A stretch of 51,733 nt of DNA from Anaerolineales bacterium (GTDB lineage: Bacteria; Chloroflexota; Anaerolineae; Anaerolineales; UBA6668). Under the pieces are notes generated by a model. It was given only the letters and a program-made list of their open reading frames with translations. It was not told where the DNA came from and did no database searches. Positions 35,340 through 43,263 of the stretch are shown here, in pieces; position 1 is the stretch's first letter, and every line of letters begins with the position of its first letter. The stretch lies in assembly GCA_020630175.1 (NCBI GenBank), contig JAHDBW010000009.1, positions 1 to 51,733 of the forward strand. The letters are read 5' to 3'. The position numbers were made by a program, and so were the translations under genes.

Positions 35340-35374
35340 AAAAACGCCTGCCTCTAACAGAGACAGGCGTTTTT
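35340..35374 (-). terminator. Intrinsic terminator after the LysM lipoprotein gene
   Basis: AAAAACGCCTG (35340-35350) pairs with CAGGCGTTTTT (35364-35374), with a shorter CTCT/AGAG inner stem. Read on the minus strand the hairpin is followed by six T residues. It lies 22 bases after the LysM gene stop and isolates the methyltransferase gene. Confidence 0.88.
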
Positions 35375-35396
35375 CAATAACGGTAATGTTGTTGCC

Positions 35397-37109
35397 TTAC
35401 GGTGCTGATGTTGGCGTTGGGCCACCTGCGGTTGGTGGGGTTGCCAATGTTGCCGTACTGGTTGGCGTGTTGGTGCGGGTTGGTGTGTTTGTCGCCGCAG
35501 CGGTAGTGCTGGTTGGCGTATTTGTATTGGTTGCCGCCGTTGTGTTCGTTGGCGTTGGTGTGCGCGTGTTAGTTGCCGTTGCCGTGTTGGTTGGTGTATT
35601 GGTGACGGCAGGCGTATTGGTCACCGTCGGCGTAATTGGCGTGTTGGTGGCAGTTGCCCCAGATGATGCCGAATTTGGCGTCGGTGTTAGCGTTGGCGTG
35701 TTGGTCACAGCGGGTGTTGGCGTATCTGTGCTTGATGCGGCTGTTGGCGTGCTTGTTACCGCAGGCGTTGGCGTGTCTGTACCTGCTGCGGCTGTTGTTG
35801 CGGTTGCCCCAATGGTTGGCACAGCGGCCGTTGGCGTATTCGTTGCTGTTGAACTGCTAGCACCAGAGGCAGTTGCCGTAATAATCGGCCCTGATGTGCT
35901 GCTGCCCGGTACGGTCAATACTTGGCCAATAAAAATAATATTTTCATCGCTAACGCCCGGATTTTCAGCGACCCAGTTTGCCAATGGAATGTCATACGCA
36001 GCCGACAGGATAGAGAGCGTTTCACCCGGTTGAACAACGTGCAGGCCATTGGTTGAAATTTCAACGTCTTCGGCATCTACCGTGCCTGTATTGGTCGCGG
36101 GGGCTTCCGTGCTTGTGGCGGCAGCCGTTGGCGTTGCCGTAATAATAGAGACTGACTGCGTTGCAGTAGCCGTTGGATTGTTGGCTGGGGCTGGCGTTGC
36201 GGTTGGTGCCGGATTGCTAACAATGCCATTCGCTGGAATTTGTAATCGATCACCAGCTTTGATGTTGTTAGGATCAATGCCCGGATTCGCAGCGACGAGA
36301 ATGTCCCACGTCATGTTGTATTTCAAACCGATTCGGAATAAGTTCTCGCCAAGTTGCACAACGTGGGTAACATCGCCACCGTTGCCGCCTAGTTCTGGCG
36401 CCGCAGCTGGTGCTGAATTACACCCCGGATTTGGTAGCAAGATGACTTGCCCCGCTTGAATGCTATCTCCGGAAGAGAGGGCATTGTAAAGCTGCAACAC
36501 ATCCCACGGGATGTTATAGGCAAGCCCAATTCGGAATAGGTTTTGGCCTTTTTCTACAACGTGTTCACAGGCATCGGCAGATGCAGGGACCACGTTTTGG
36601 ACGCCACTTTCGTTCCCTGCTGTTGCGTCGGTTTCGTCACCGCCAATGTCTTTGCTGTCATCGCTTTCATCTTCGGCAATGATGGCTTCAGCCGTTGCGG
36701 TAGATGGCTCTGGCGTTTGGTCGTCTTCGTCTTCAGGCGCAGTGGTTGGCACCATCACGGTTGGGAGCGCAGTTGGCTCTTCTTCATCCGCCATCGCGCC
36801 GTCTTCGGCCATTTCGGAATCGTCTTTATCTGCTTGCGCGTCCATCACCTCTTCGTCGTCATCAGCCATTGCCGCGTCATCTTCTGCCATCGCAGAGTCT
36901 TCTTCGAGCATGGCAACATCAGTTGGTGCGGCTTCGGTTTGCGGCTTGAGGTCTGTGGCGTCGAAGTCACTGTCAAACACGCTAGTTTCTTCGGCTGTAT
37001 CAGTTTGACGGGCGAATGGGTTAGCAAAGCAACCGCTTAGAATGATGCTTAGGGCTACAACAGCGCCCATCAACATTAAACTTCGCGTTGAGGATGCATT
37101 CTTTTTCAT
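35397..37109 (-). CDS. Triple-LysM lipoprotein with acidic and Thr/Pro-rich regions
   Basis: A 570-residue lipoprotein: Lys-rich start, hydrophobic core and lipobox ILSGC (Cys27). Residues about 60-160 are very acidic with repeated AEDDAAMADDDEE-like units. LysM1 (181-228, HVVEKGQNLFRIGLAYNI...), LysM2 (248-296, HVVQLGENLFRIGLKYNM...) and LysM3 (356-402, HVVQPGETLSILSAAYDI...) follow. The last 165 residues are Thr/Pro/Ala repeats. LysM domains bind GlcNAc-containing polymers such as peptidoglycan. The protein is therefore probably a membrane-anchored wall- or glycan-binding factor with extended spacers. It has its own terminator and an inverted repeat upstream, so it is a single-gene unit. 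Confidence 0.88.
   Translation of the reverse strand: MKKNASSTRSLMLMGAVVALSIILSGCFANPFARQTDTAEETSVFDSDFDATDLKPQTEAAPTDVAMLEEDSAMAEDDAAMADDDEEVMDAQADKDDSEMAEDGAMADEEEPTALPTVMVPTTAPEDEDDQTPEPSTATAEAIIAEDESDDSKDIGGDETDATAGNESGVQNVVPASADACEHVVEKGQNLFRIGLAYNIPWDVLQLYNALSSGDSIQAGQVILLPNPGCNSAPAAAPELGGNGGDVTHVVQLGENLFRIGLKYNMTWDILVAANPGIDPNNIKAGDRLQIPANGIVSNPAPTATPAPANNPTATATQSVSIITATPTAAATSTEAPATNTGTVDAEDVEISTNGLHVVQPGETLSILSAAYDIPLANWVAENPGVSDENIIFIGQVLTVPGSSTSGPIITATASGASSSTATNTPTAAVPTIGATATTAAAGTDTPTPAVTSTPTAASSTDTPTPAVTNTPTLTPTPNSASSGATATNTPITPTVTNTPAVTNTPTNTATATNTRTPTPTNTTAATNTNTPTSTTAAATNTPTRTNTPTSTATLATPPTAGGPTPTSAP
35400..35897 (-). repeat. Low-complexity Thr/Pro-coding repeat (C-terminal tail of the LysM lipoprotein)
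   Basis: Short imperfect units coding T-N-T-P-T, T-D-T-P-T-P-A and similar residues repeat over about 500 bases. The DNA shows recurring GTTGGCGTG-like words on the plus strand. It is coding sequence and prone to length change. The reverse strand has long open frames here that are artefacts. Confidence 0.75.
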
Positions 37110-37135
37110 ATTAAATCTAAAAACAAGGCTGAAAC

Positions 37136-37158
37136 TGTACAGTCAATCGTGCTGTACA
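37136..37158. promoter_or_regulatory. Inverted repeat TGTACAG-N9-CTGTACA, probable operator of the LysM gene
   Basis: TGTACAG (37136-37142) and CTGTACA (37152-37158) are exact inverted copies with a 9-base spacer, 27 bases before the ATG at 37109. CTGTAC also recurs as a direct repeat with a 17-base period. The spacing suits a dimeric regulator, and on the minus strand it overlaps TTGACT, a candidate -35. The remaining intergenic sequence 37159-37311 shows no gene. Confidence 0.5.
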
Positions 37159-37311
37159 TTGGATAACAATCATTTCTCTTAACGTCCAAAACCATTAGAT
37201 TTCGGTGCAATGCTAGGACTCTGTGCAAGCTTCATACCGCACGGAATTATGAAAGAAGCGTAGCACAAAGGGTTTAGTTTCACAAATGCCTTGAACAGTT
37301 GTATGAAAATC

Positions 37312-38520
37312 CTAACCAGCGGGCAAAGTTGAGTTTTTCCAGTGTCGATTTTCTAGTAAATAGTAACCTGTAGCTAGCCCAAACTCGCTAAGTACATACA
37401 CAATTCCAACAATAATTAGTGTGCCCGTTGTAGCGGCCCAGACCGTTGCGGCAATATTTATGCAAGCGATCACGGCTTGGACGCCCACGCGCTGTGACTG
37501 CCAACCACCGGCAACCAGTAAAGCGGCGGCCGCGAAGCTAATGCCACGGGCGACCAAAATCAAGCTTAGCCAGCCTAACAGTTGGGCAGCGACAGAATAC
37601 TTTGCTGGCACATACGGACCGCCAATCCACAGGAGGAGTAGTGTGCTGAGCGTGAGACCTAATCCGACTACGGCTTGAATGCTGTAATTGCGCCGCCGCC
37701 ATTGTCCCAGCGCTGCCTGTGATTTAGAGAGTAACGGTACGAACACTGAATAAATTGAGTGTGGCAGTAGAAACAGGGCCGTCAGCACGCGCGTGGCAAG
37801 ACCGTAATGCCCCGCAGCTTCTAGCCCACTAAGGTTGGCAACAATGGTGATATCTGCATAGGTATACGCCACCGCAAGTAGCACAGAAAGTGCATAGGGC
37901 GGACAACTGCGCACCAGCTGCGGCAATTGCTGCAAATCGATGTGCAACGGAGCGTTGCGGTTGATCCAAATGGCTAAACCCACCCCCAATCCCACTGGTA
38001 ATAGCCTGGCAATCAGAATTTGATGACTGGTCACCGTATCCAACAGGAAGAGCGCCCCAATGCCAGCAATGGTGCTGATTGCGGTCACAAGTGAAACGCG
38101 TAGCGTAGACTGATTTTGTAGCTGACTTTTGAAGAACGCCAGATACGTTTGTAGGATGCCTTCTCCCCAAATAAAGCTGGCGGCTAATAGCACTAAGCTA
38201 GGCGGATATAAATCTGACGCTAACCAGCTGGCCGCGCCATACATCAGCCCCAGCCAACTGGCACCGATACCCACCCGCAAGATAAGCACGTTGCCAAAAT
38301 GGGCTTCCGGTTGGGTCTGTTTCAACAGCCAGATTTCTAGGCCAAGATCAAATACGATTGCCGTGAGTTGCAGCAGCGCGAGCGTTGCGAGTAGCTGCCC
38401 AAACGCGGCGGTGGAGAGCAGTTGGGCGGCGAATAAAGTCGCCACCAAGCTTGCAATGCGGTGTGCAGTTGCACCCGATAACACCGCCCCAATTTGAGAA
38501 ATAAAAGCGCGCTGATTCAT
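37312..38520 (-). CDS. Wzx-like flippase (MOP superfamily), second copy
   Basis: A 402-residue protein with about 12 hydrophobic helices. The N-terminal RIASLVATLFAAQLLSTAAF and GQLLATLALLQLTAIVFDLG pattern is that of polysaccharide flippases. It is shorter than the 492-residue flippase at 17997 and not closely similar to it. It is the last gene of the 43.2-37.3 kb operon and overlaps the preceding GT4 by ATGA. It probably exports the product of that operon's glycosyltransferases. Confidence 0.84.
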   Translation of the reverse strand: MNQRAFISQIGAVLSGATAHRIASLVATLFAAQLLSTAAFGQLLATLALLQLTAIVFDLGLEIWLLKQTQPEAHFGNVLILRVGIGASWLGLMYGAASWLASDLYPPSLVLLAASFIWGEGILQTYLAFFKSQLQNQSTLRVSLVTAISTIAGIGALFLLDTVTSHQILIARLLPVGLGVGLAIWINRNAPLHIDLQQLPQLVRSCPPYALSVLLAVAYTYADITIVANLSGLEAAGHYGLATRVLTALFLLPHSIYSVFVPLLSKSQAALGQWRRRNYSIQAVVGLGLTLSTLLLLWIGGPYVPAKYSVAAQLLGWLSLILVARGISFAAAALLVAGGWQSQRVGVQAVIACINIAATVWAATTGTLIIVGIVYVLSEFGLATGYYLLENRHWKNSTLPAG

Positions 38521-39677
38521 TTCAGTGCTGCTAAATAGAGCGCTTCATGCTGCTTGGCAACATTGGCAATGCTGAAGGTGGCTGCGGTGGCTAAGGCGCG
38601 GTTTGCGCTGTCGGCAAGGTGGTCTGGATTGGCCAGCGCTTGCAGAATTTGGGTCGCTAAACTCTCCGGCTGCCGAACCGGCACTAGCCAACCGTTCTGC
38701 CCATGCTGAATCAAGGTGTTGTTTCCCGCAATGTCTGTCGCGACGACTGGAACCTGAGCGGCCATGCTTTCTAAAATAACGGTCGGTAGGCCTTCCCAAT
38801 GAGAGCTAGAGACCACTAGCGTGGCTAGCGGTAGCAGCGTTTCAATGTCCGTTTGCGTACCAACCAATTGCACAATGCCTTGTAAGTTTGCGCTGGTAAT
38901 CTGCGCTGTTAGGCTGGCACGGTCTGGCCCTTCACCGACGATCAAAAATCGATAGGTAGGCTGGTGCTGATGAACTTGAGCGGCAGCTTGAACAAAATCG
39001 GCAAAGCCCTTTTGGGGGCTCAGGCGCCCAATGCCAAGAATAAGCGGGTTGGCTGGGCTAAGTCCCCATTCACTTAGGCGTTCTGGTGCTGGTTGCGCGG
39101 CCTGAAAACGGCTTAGATCGACAGCATTTGGTAACCATAAGACGGGGTGCTTTTGAAGAGCTGCAAGCCTGCGCGCATTGAGCGTGGCGGCGATTTCAGC
39201 TGAAACGCCAAACGCTCGTTGAAATGTCCAAAGGTAGGCAAAATTAGACAGCACTCGCCGCCGGATCGGGCGTTTTTGCCATTCCACATTGTGCGCAGTG
39301 CGCCAAGCCGGACAGGGTAAGCTGCCCGTTAGCTTTAGAAACACGAGCGCGATTTCGCCAAATTCTGAGTGGCAGTGGATCAGGTCCGGCTTGCTTGTCG
39401 CTAGGGCTGCGGGGAGCTGTCGGTACGCTGCGAAAAATGACTGATAAGGACGGGCTGGATTGAATGGCGCTAGCGTTTGCGGATTGAAGCCGGCTTCGGT
39501 CAGGCGTTGCCGACGCTGCCGTTCTCCAGCGGTGTTGCGCGCCCATAGTGCCAGCAGCGTGACCCGAAATTGCGTGCGGTCTAGCGCATACGCTAAGGCC
39601 TCTGCGAAACGCGTTAGGCCACCAGTATTTTCCGTGTCAAAATCTGGCACGAGCAGCAAAATGTGCGGCTTATGCAT
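38517..39677 (-). CDS. GT4-family glycosyltransferase
   Basis: A 386-residue GT-B enzyme opening HKPHILLLVPDFDTENTGGL. DLIHCHSEFGEIALVFL, WLPNAVDLSRF, GIGRLSPQKGFADFV, GEGPDRASL and the E-x7-E motif in WEGLPTVILESMAAQVP are all present. ATG at 39677 overlaps the upstream stop by 8 bases, as at other junctions here; ATG 39683 and GTG 39707 are possible longer starts. It is coupled to the pyruvyl transferase upstream and the flippase downstream. Specificity unknown. Confidence 0.87.
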   Translation of the reverse strand: MHKPHILLLVPDFDTENTGGLTRFAEALAYALDRTQFRVTLLALWARNTAGERQRRQRLTEAGFNPQTLAPFNPARPYQSFFAAYRQLPAALATSKPDLIHCHSEFGEIALVFLKLTGSLPCPAWRTAHNVEWQKRPIRRRVLSNFAYLWTFQRAFGVSAEIAATLNARRLAALQKHPVLWLPNAVDLSRFQAAQPAPERLSEWGLSPANPLILGIGRLSPQKGFADFVQAAAQVHQHQPTYRFLIVGEGPDRASLTAQITSANLQGIVQLVGTQTDIETLLPLATLVVSSSHWEGLPTVILESMAAQVPVVATDIAGNNTLIQHGQNGWLVPVRQPESLATQILQALANPDHLADSANRALATAATFSIANVAKQHEALYLAALK

Positions 39678-40923
39678 TGGCATTGTAGTCGGCTTTGATT
39701 TGGGCACACGCGCTATGGGCTAGGGCTTGGTATGGCCCGAGTGCTTGTGCCAACTGCGCTTGGTAAACAGTCTGATGGGTGAGTGCGTTTGTTAGCAGTG
39801 TGGTCAGTTGGGGCGCATCGCAGGCTTCAATCGGCACAACCCAGTTGGCGACGTTTAGCTGCCTGGCTAGCCCTTGGAGCTTGGGTTGGTATGCAATCCC
39901 AACAAACGGCACATGCTGGAGGCTGCTAAAGATAACGCTGTGCATGCGCGTCCCTAGCAAACAGTCCAATTGCCCATAGAGATCAAAGAGTTGTGGGGCT
40001 GGCAAGGCGTCAGTGACGGTGTGCACGGTTGTCGTTTTGGCGAGGGCCGTGCTAACGCGCTGTGCCGCTAAGCGATCATCTTGATTGGCAGTGGGCCCGG
40101 TCACTTGCGGAATAAATATCAGCGTCCCGCCAACCTGCGCTTGAACGCGACTAAGCGCATCAGCTACTGCGGCTTCATAGGTTGCTTGTTGTGAGAAGTG
40201 CTTGTTCTGCGCCCCCCAGTCGATCACGGTTACGCCAATCCACGGGCGTGGCAAATTGGGTAGCACATGCGGTTGCGCTGGTGGGGCATAGGCCAAGGCT
40301 AAGTCTGCTAATAAACTGACGTTGGGATGGTCTGGCACAAGTGCTTTGACGAGTGCAAAGCTGGTTTCTTCACGGACTTGGATGCGCGTTGTGCGTTTCA
40401 ATAAAGCTGCTACCCAGCGTTGATCCCGCGTGCGCCATAACGGGCCAATCGATTGCGGCAAGATAAAGAGCGGCGTCTTGCTTAGAACGGCTAGCCACAA
40501 TGTGTATAGCGAAATCAGCAAGGGTAGCCCAAGCTTGCCGCTGGAGTATAAAAATCCACCGGCGCAACTGATGACGATATCCGCTTGTTGATAGGCAGTG
40601 ATAAGGGTGCGCTGCCGCGTTGATATCCCCAACGGACGCCCCAGCGCTGTGGTGAGTAACAGTAATGGCACGGTTGTGATGAGATAGACAGGCAATGCTA
40701 GCGGTCGCCAGTGGATGCCCTGCTCTCGGTCTAATGTCGTGCACAGTGCGTACAGTGAGCCAACAGTTTTCGCTCGGCTGGCTTGGCTGGTTTCATCATT
40801 ACAGGCCACGGTAATCTCTGCGGCTGGAAAGTGCGTTCTAAGCCCTTGGATGGCCGTCTCTAACAACGCTTGATCGCCTGCATTTGCGGAGGAGTGAAAG
40901 TTTAGGATCAGGATGTTAGTCAT
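39670..40923 (-). CDS. Polysaccharide pyruvyl transferase family protein (CsaB/WcaK-like)
   Basis: A 417-residue protein. NFHSSANAGDQALLETAIQG at the N-terminus, VISCAGGFLYSS, FILPQSIGPL, the long C-terminal GTRMHSVIFSSLQHVPFVGI and YQPKLQGLA are signature segments of the pyruvyl transferase family. Members move pyruvate from phosphoenolpyruvate onto a sugar, forming an acidic ketal that anchors or charges surface glycans; in CsaB systems it anchors S-layer proteins. ATG 40923 is chosen since it overlaps the previous stop by 8 bases and begins the conserved TNILILNF strand; the longer frame lies inside the upstream gene. Some members are not pyruvyl transferases, so the reaction is likely, not proven. 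Confidence 0.86.
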   Translation of the reverse strand: MTNILILNFHSSANAGDQALLETAIQGLRTHFPAAEITVACNDETSQASRAKTVGSLYALCTTLDREQGIHWRPLALPVYLITTVPLLLLTTALGRPLGISTRQRTLITAYQQADIVISCAGGFLYSSGKLGLPLLISLYTLWLAVLSKTPLFILPQSIGPLWRTRDQRWVAALLKRTTRIQVREETSFALVKALVPDHPNVSLLADLALAYAPPAQPHVLPNLPRPWIGVTVIDWGAQNKHFSQQATYEAAVADALSRVQAQVGGTLIFIPQVTGPTANQDDRLAAQRVSTALAKTTTVHTVTDALPAPQLFDLYGQLDCLLGTRMHSVIFSSLQHVPFVGIAYQPKLQGLARQLNVANWVVPIEACDAPQLTTLLTNALTHQTVYQAQLAQALGPYQALAHSACAQIKADYNANA

Positions 40924-42100
40924 CAGCGAATAGATCCTTGACGAGGTGATCCCACTGATAGGCGGTAATGTTGGCCTGACCGTGTGCAATCAATCTAGTT
41001 TGGATTTCGGCATCTGCTATTACCTGCCAAATGGCTTCGGCTAGTGCGTCCACATTGCCAGCGACGGGAAACCACGCTGCGGGTAGACCTGCGTATAGCG
41101 TTTTACGTTCCCCAAGCAGGCTGGTGAGAAATGGCGTTGCGGTTGCCCACGCTTCAAATAGCTTAAGCGGTGCGCGACTTAGCGCGGCTTCATCGGCATA
41201 CAGCGGCTCGACGCAAACTGTGCAGAGGCTGTAATAGTCCTTGACATGATGCGCTGGGACCCGACCGGTAAAGTGGCACGCATCTGCAATGCCAAGCGTG
41301 CGTGCTTCGGCTTGGAGTGCAGCCCAATCTTCACCACCGCCCACAATCAACAGGGTGGCGTTTGGTGCTTTATCTATAAGCTGCGTAAAGGCCTGCAAAA
41401 GCAGCGTGACTGGATGGCTGGGACTGCTGAGGCTGCCAATAAAGCCAATGACAGGGCCATGTCGGGTTTCAAGCTGTGCGCTGTGCGTCTCCGGCGCGGC
41501 TGTTGGGGTTAGCCAGTGTGCAGTAATGCCATTTGGCAGCCGTGTAACGGTTTGCTGCGGACACCAAGCGTTGATTTTCTTGGCCATGAAGTCTGTGTTG
41601 GTCAGCACCCCAGTTGCATAGCAGCAGAGGCGCTTTTCAGCCCAGGCTAGTAGCTGCTGTTGGCGCGGGCTGCTAAATCGATTAGATCCAGCTTCGTAAT
41701 CATCAGCATCAACCCAACAGGGTACGCGTTTTAGCGTTGCCAGCAAAAAGCCACTCCCCCCCGCAATCGGCTGTGCTTTGCCAATAATGATGAGGTCTGC
41801 TGGCTGCCAAAGTCCGTGCCAAAAAAGACGCAGCATGGCATTTAGGATGATCAAGCTCAGTTGCACGGGGCCAAAATAAGATTTTGTATTCCCAACCTTT
41901 TTAACGTGCGACTGCGCCACATAGCGCGCTCTGACAGCATCAATCGTAAACCAGCCGCGTTGCGCCGCTGCGATGTTGGCATGCAACATTAATACAGTAA
42001 CCGTGTGCCCTTGGCGGGCAAGGGCGTTGGCAATTGGCAGGGCGCGTCCGTTGCCATACGGGCTTTGCGCATCTTGCGGGATGAGGTAAAGAATACGCAT
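40916..42100 (-). CDS. GT4-like glycosyltransferase
   Basis: A 394-residue GT-B protein: RILYLIPQDAQSPYGNGRAL, DLIIIGKAQPIAGGSGFLL, WVDADDYEAGSNRF, GFIGSLSSPSHPVTLLL and GGGEDWAALQ. The donor region reads LYADEAALSRAPLKLFEAWA, so the second Glu is kept while the first of the E-x7-E pair is missing, as in the APLKLFE subgroup. It starts immediately after the preceding gene's stop at 42101-42103. It probably acts in the cytoplasm on the same glycan as its neighbours. Confidence 0.85.
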   Translation of the reverse strand: MRILYLIPQDAQSPYGNGRALPIANALARQGHTVTVLMLHANIAAAQRGWFTIDAVRARYVAQSHVKKVGNTKSYFGPVQLSLIILNAMLRLFWHGLWQPADLIIIGKAQPIAGGSGFLLATLKRVPCWVDADDYEAGSNRFSSPRQQQLLAWAEKRLCCYATGVLTNTDFMAKKINAWCPQQTVTRLPNGITAHWLTPTAAPETHSAQLETRHGPVIGFIGSLSSPSHPVTLLLQAFTQLIDKAPNATLLIVGGGEDWAALQAEARTLGIADACHFTGRVPAHHVKDYYSLCTVCVEPLYADEAALSRAPLKLFEAWATATPFLTSLLGERKTLYAGLPAAWFPVAGNVDALAEAIWQVIADAEIQTRLIAHGQANITAYQWDHLVKDLFADD

Positions 42101-43180
42101 TTAGGCGTCAAGTAAGGCTGCAACGGCGTGCTGAAATCCAGACCAATCTGGCGCAGGTGGCGTGATGGTTGGCGGCATTTCTGTAAGGAAATCAGCCAGC
42201 GCAACCGCCAGCTCTGCGGGCTGCTGCGGGGGAACGTAGCGCTGCCAACCGGGATAGGTTGCCTGCACACTGTCTCTGATGGTTGTACTGGCGATGATTG
42301 CTTTGCCGTACTGTTGGGCTAGCGCTAAAACTCCGCTTTGCGTGCCGCGCCGGTATGGGGCAATTACAAGATCAGCGGTTTCAAACGCAACGTGCGCTGC
42401 CGCATCTGAGACAAATTCTGCTTGTATGGCAACGTTTTTGTCTAATCCTAGGGTGGTAATTAGCGTTTCGTACGGGGCGATGTCTGTCCAGAATTCACCA
42501 ATAATATTGAGCTGAAATTCCAGCGCCTGTGCCTGAATGATGGCTAAAGCGTGTAGCAAATCGGTTAGGCCTTTGTAATCGCGCACTAAGCCAAAGAACA
42601 AGAGCTGGGGCACAGACGTTGTTCTTTGCACAACAGTTTCTGCAAGCTTTGGATAAGGCGGATGCGCACAATGCGCAACGGCTGCATTTGGAAAAAGCGC
42701 CGTGACCCGTTGGGCTTGACTTTGGGACTGCACAATAAAGCGCTGGGTTGCGCGTAGCCCAAAGCGGGTGAGCCAGCGATCCCACGGCTTGGCTTCATGC
42801 GGTAAAACGTTGTGAATTAACCCAATGACTGGAATTTGGCTGCGTTCTAACTGGCGGCTGATTAGGCCAATCGGCAGCGCCCAGACGGTTGTCCACCATG
42901 GAATGATGACCGCACTAGGGCGTTGTTGGGTGATGTCGCGGGCGACTTGCCACCACGTGAGTGGGTTGAGTAAATCCAATTTGAATTGCTGCGCGTTGGC
43001 TGTTGGAAGCGGACCAATGCGATCTGACGTGCCGGGGTACAGCAACGCCGGGTACAAACGTTTGAATGAGATGTACTCGACCCGATAACGGTTGCTTAAC
43101 GCTTGCGCCACGCATGCGGTATGGCGCGCAATTCCACCCCGATATGGTGCAATTGGACCGATAATAATGACTGTGTCCAC
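42101..43180 (-). CDS. GT4-like glycosyltransferase, first gene of the second glycan operon
   Basis: A 359-residue GT-B protein. VIIIGPIAPYRGGIARHTAC begins the acceptor domain, IGLIHNVLPHEAKPWDRW is the middle region, and the donor domain has LFFGLVRDYKGLTDLLHAL, IIGEFW and IAPYRRGTQSGVLALAQQYG, where a Ser-Gly pair replaces the usual Glu motif. That pattern is seen in a distinct GT4-like subgroup. The start is GTG 43180; no ATG fits. It is divergent from the hydrolase gene at 43264, so a promoter must lie in the 83 bases between. Confidence 0.83.
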   Translation of the reverse strand: MDTVIIIGPIAPYRGGIARHTACVAQALSNRYRVEYISFKRLYPALLYPGTSDRIGPLPTANAQQFKLDLLNPLTWWQVARDITQQRPSAVIIPWWTTVWALPIGLISRQLERSQIPVIGLIHNVLPHEAKPWDRWLTRFGLRATQRFIVQSQSQAQRVTALFPNAAVAHCAHPPYPKLAETVVQRTTSVPQLLFFGLVRDYKGLTDLLHALAIIQAQALEFQLNIIGEFWTDIAPYETLITTLGLDKNVAIQAEFVSDAAAHVAFETADLVIAPYRRGTQSGVLALAQQYGKAIIASTTIRDSVQATYPGWQRYVPPQQPAELAVALADFLTEMPPTITPPAPDWSGFQHAVAALLDA

Positions 43181-43213
43181 AGTTAGAGAGTGCTTCTGCC
43201 GGTTTGCATTTGG

Positions 43214-43254
43214 TTGACCTTCCTTTCATGATAGGGCAAAATCGAGGCAAGGAG
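43214..43254 (+). promoter_or_regulatory. Promoter and ribosome binding site of the hydrolase operon
   Basis: TTGACC (43214-43219) and CAAAAT (43237-43242) are 17 bases apart, a fair sigma-70-like promoter. AAGGAG (43249-43254) sits nine bases before ATG 43264 and decides that start over an in-frame TTG at 43204 that would lie upstream of the promoter. Confidence 0.5.
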
Positions 43255-43263
43255 AAATATGGA

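Noticed and set aside
35400-35897. Possible CRISPR-like periodicity
   Set aside because: Units are short, imperfect and in frame with a coding sequence; there are no unique spacers of constant length and no cas genes.
35386-36033. Long plus-strand frame coding a Val/Gly-rich protein
   Set aside because: It is the antisense reading of the Thr/Pro-coding repeat of the LysM lipoprotein; its composition follows from the repeat and no domain is present.
36543-37040. Two plus-strand frames of 120-165 residues (Phe-rich and Ser-rich)
   Set aside because: They are antisense to the acidic region of the LysM lipoprotein and reflect its repeated Asp/Glu/Ala codons.
40924-40989. Longer N-terminus for the pyruvyl transferase-like protein
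   Set aside because: It would lie inside the upstream GT4 gene and precede the conserved first strand; ATG 40923 fits.
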